A stretch of 41,748 nt of DNA, taken from the NCBI GenBank assembly GCA_904419945.1, contig CAJFTM010000007.1:1-41748 (forward strand). The letters run 5' to 3'. Source of the DNA: an uncultured Clostridia bacterium (GTDB lineage: Bacteria; Bacillota; Clostridia; Christensenellales; Borkfalkiaceae). Position numbers and translations under genes: made by a program. Shown here piece after piece: positions 41,656-41,748 of this stretch. How positions within the stretch are numbered: position 1 is the first letter of the stretch; the number at the start of each line of letters is the position of its first letter. The notes beneath the pieces were generated by a model. That model was not told the DNA's origin and did no database searches. It saw only the letters and a list, made by a program, of their open reading frames with translations.

Positions 41656-41748
41656 AACTTAAGAGTTTGATTCTGGCTCAGGATGAACGCTGGCGGCGTG
41701 CTTAACACATGCAAGTCGAACGGACATAGAGGGGCTTGCTCCTCTATG
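41656..41748 (+). rRNA. 16S ribosomal RNA, 5' end only
   Basis: AGAGTTTGATTCTGGCTCAG at 41662-41681 is the universal start of bacterial 16S rRNA, followed by GATGAACGCTGGCGGCGTGC and TTAACACATGCAAGTCGAAC. The gene runs off the window. The exact 5' end is placed by analogy to other bacteria, a few bases before the conserved motif. Confidence 0.97.

Noticed and set aside
1..41748. tRNA genes, CRISPR arrays, integrases, phage genes
   Set aside because: No TTCGA-type T-arm with matching acceptor stem, no regularly spaced direct repeats with unique spacers, and no recombinase domains were seen.

Overview
The window looks like the replication-origin region of a spore-forming, GC-rich member of the Bacillota, probably class Clostridia. 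The grounds are the gene set rpmH-rnpA-yidD-yidC-khpB, dnaN, rsmG, yyaC (spore protein), parA/parB with a canonical parS, sepF, FeoA/FeoB with a small Cys-rich partner, GHKL/LytTR regulators, and consensus sigma-A promoters with 17-bp spacers. I cannot name the genus.

Layout. 1-4.0 kb: two cell-envelope glycosyltransferases (GT8, cut by the window edge, and GT2) and a BspA-type leucine-rich-repeat lipoprotein. 4.3-8.85 kb: a LysR regulator divergent from leuC-leuD-(membrane protein)-leuB. 8.85-9.93 kb: yggS-sepF. 10.5-12.3 kb: small unknown genes, a broken secreted-protein gene and a Cro/CI-type regulator facing a divergent unknown gene. 12.4-15.05 kb (minus strand): lipid kinase and CPA1 antiporter. 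15.2-17.8 kb (plus): cca-rmuC, driven from a promoter that shares its -35 hexamer with the lipid-kinase promoter. 18.0-20.1 kb: a LytTR/GHKL two-component system broken in both genes. 20.3-21.2 kb: an aldose-1-epimerase-like protein. 21.3-24.6 kb: feoA-feoA-feoB and a Cys-rich partner. 25-27 kb: a DUF2188 protein and a zinc-ribbon membrane protein. 27.2-31.6 kb (minus): khpB, yidC, yidD, rnpA, rpmH, dnaN. 31.6-32.3 kb: likely oriC, with perfect DnaA boxes. 32.4-33.7 kb: rsmG and a SLOG-family protein. 33.9-34.5 kb: yyaC. 34.6-34.9 kb: a cluster of long palindromes centred on parS or parS-like cores. 35.6-40.4 kb: ftsH, parA, parB. The window ends with four tandem rRNA promoters and the first bases of a 16S rRNA gene.

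The most interesting signal is non-coding. Two intergenic regions about 29 kb apart, 9930-10304 (minus strand, beside sepF) and 39017-39402 (plus strand, between parA and parB), carry the same roughly 380-nt element. The primary sequences have diverged, but the same series of helices is preserved by compensatory base changes, and short unpaired motifs are conserved. A third, partial copy lies at about 38823-38964. I match it to no RNA family I know, and it is the best candidate for an undescribed system: a multi-copy structured RNA associated with chromosome-segregation and division genes. Also notable are the parS variants inside 28-48 bp palindromes, dnaN beside rpmH with no dnaA, and a long gene-free leader before ftsH.
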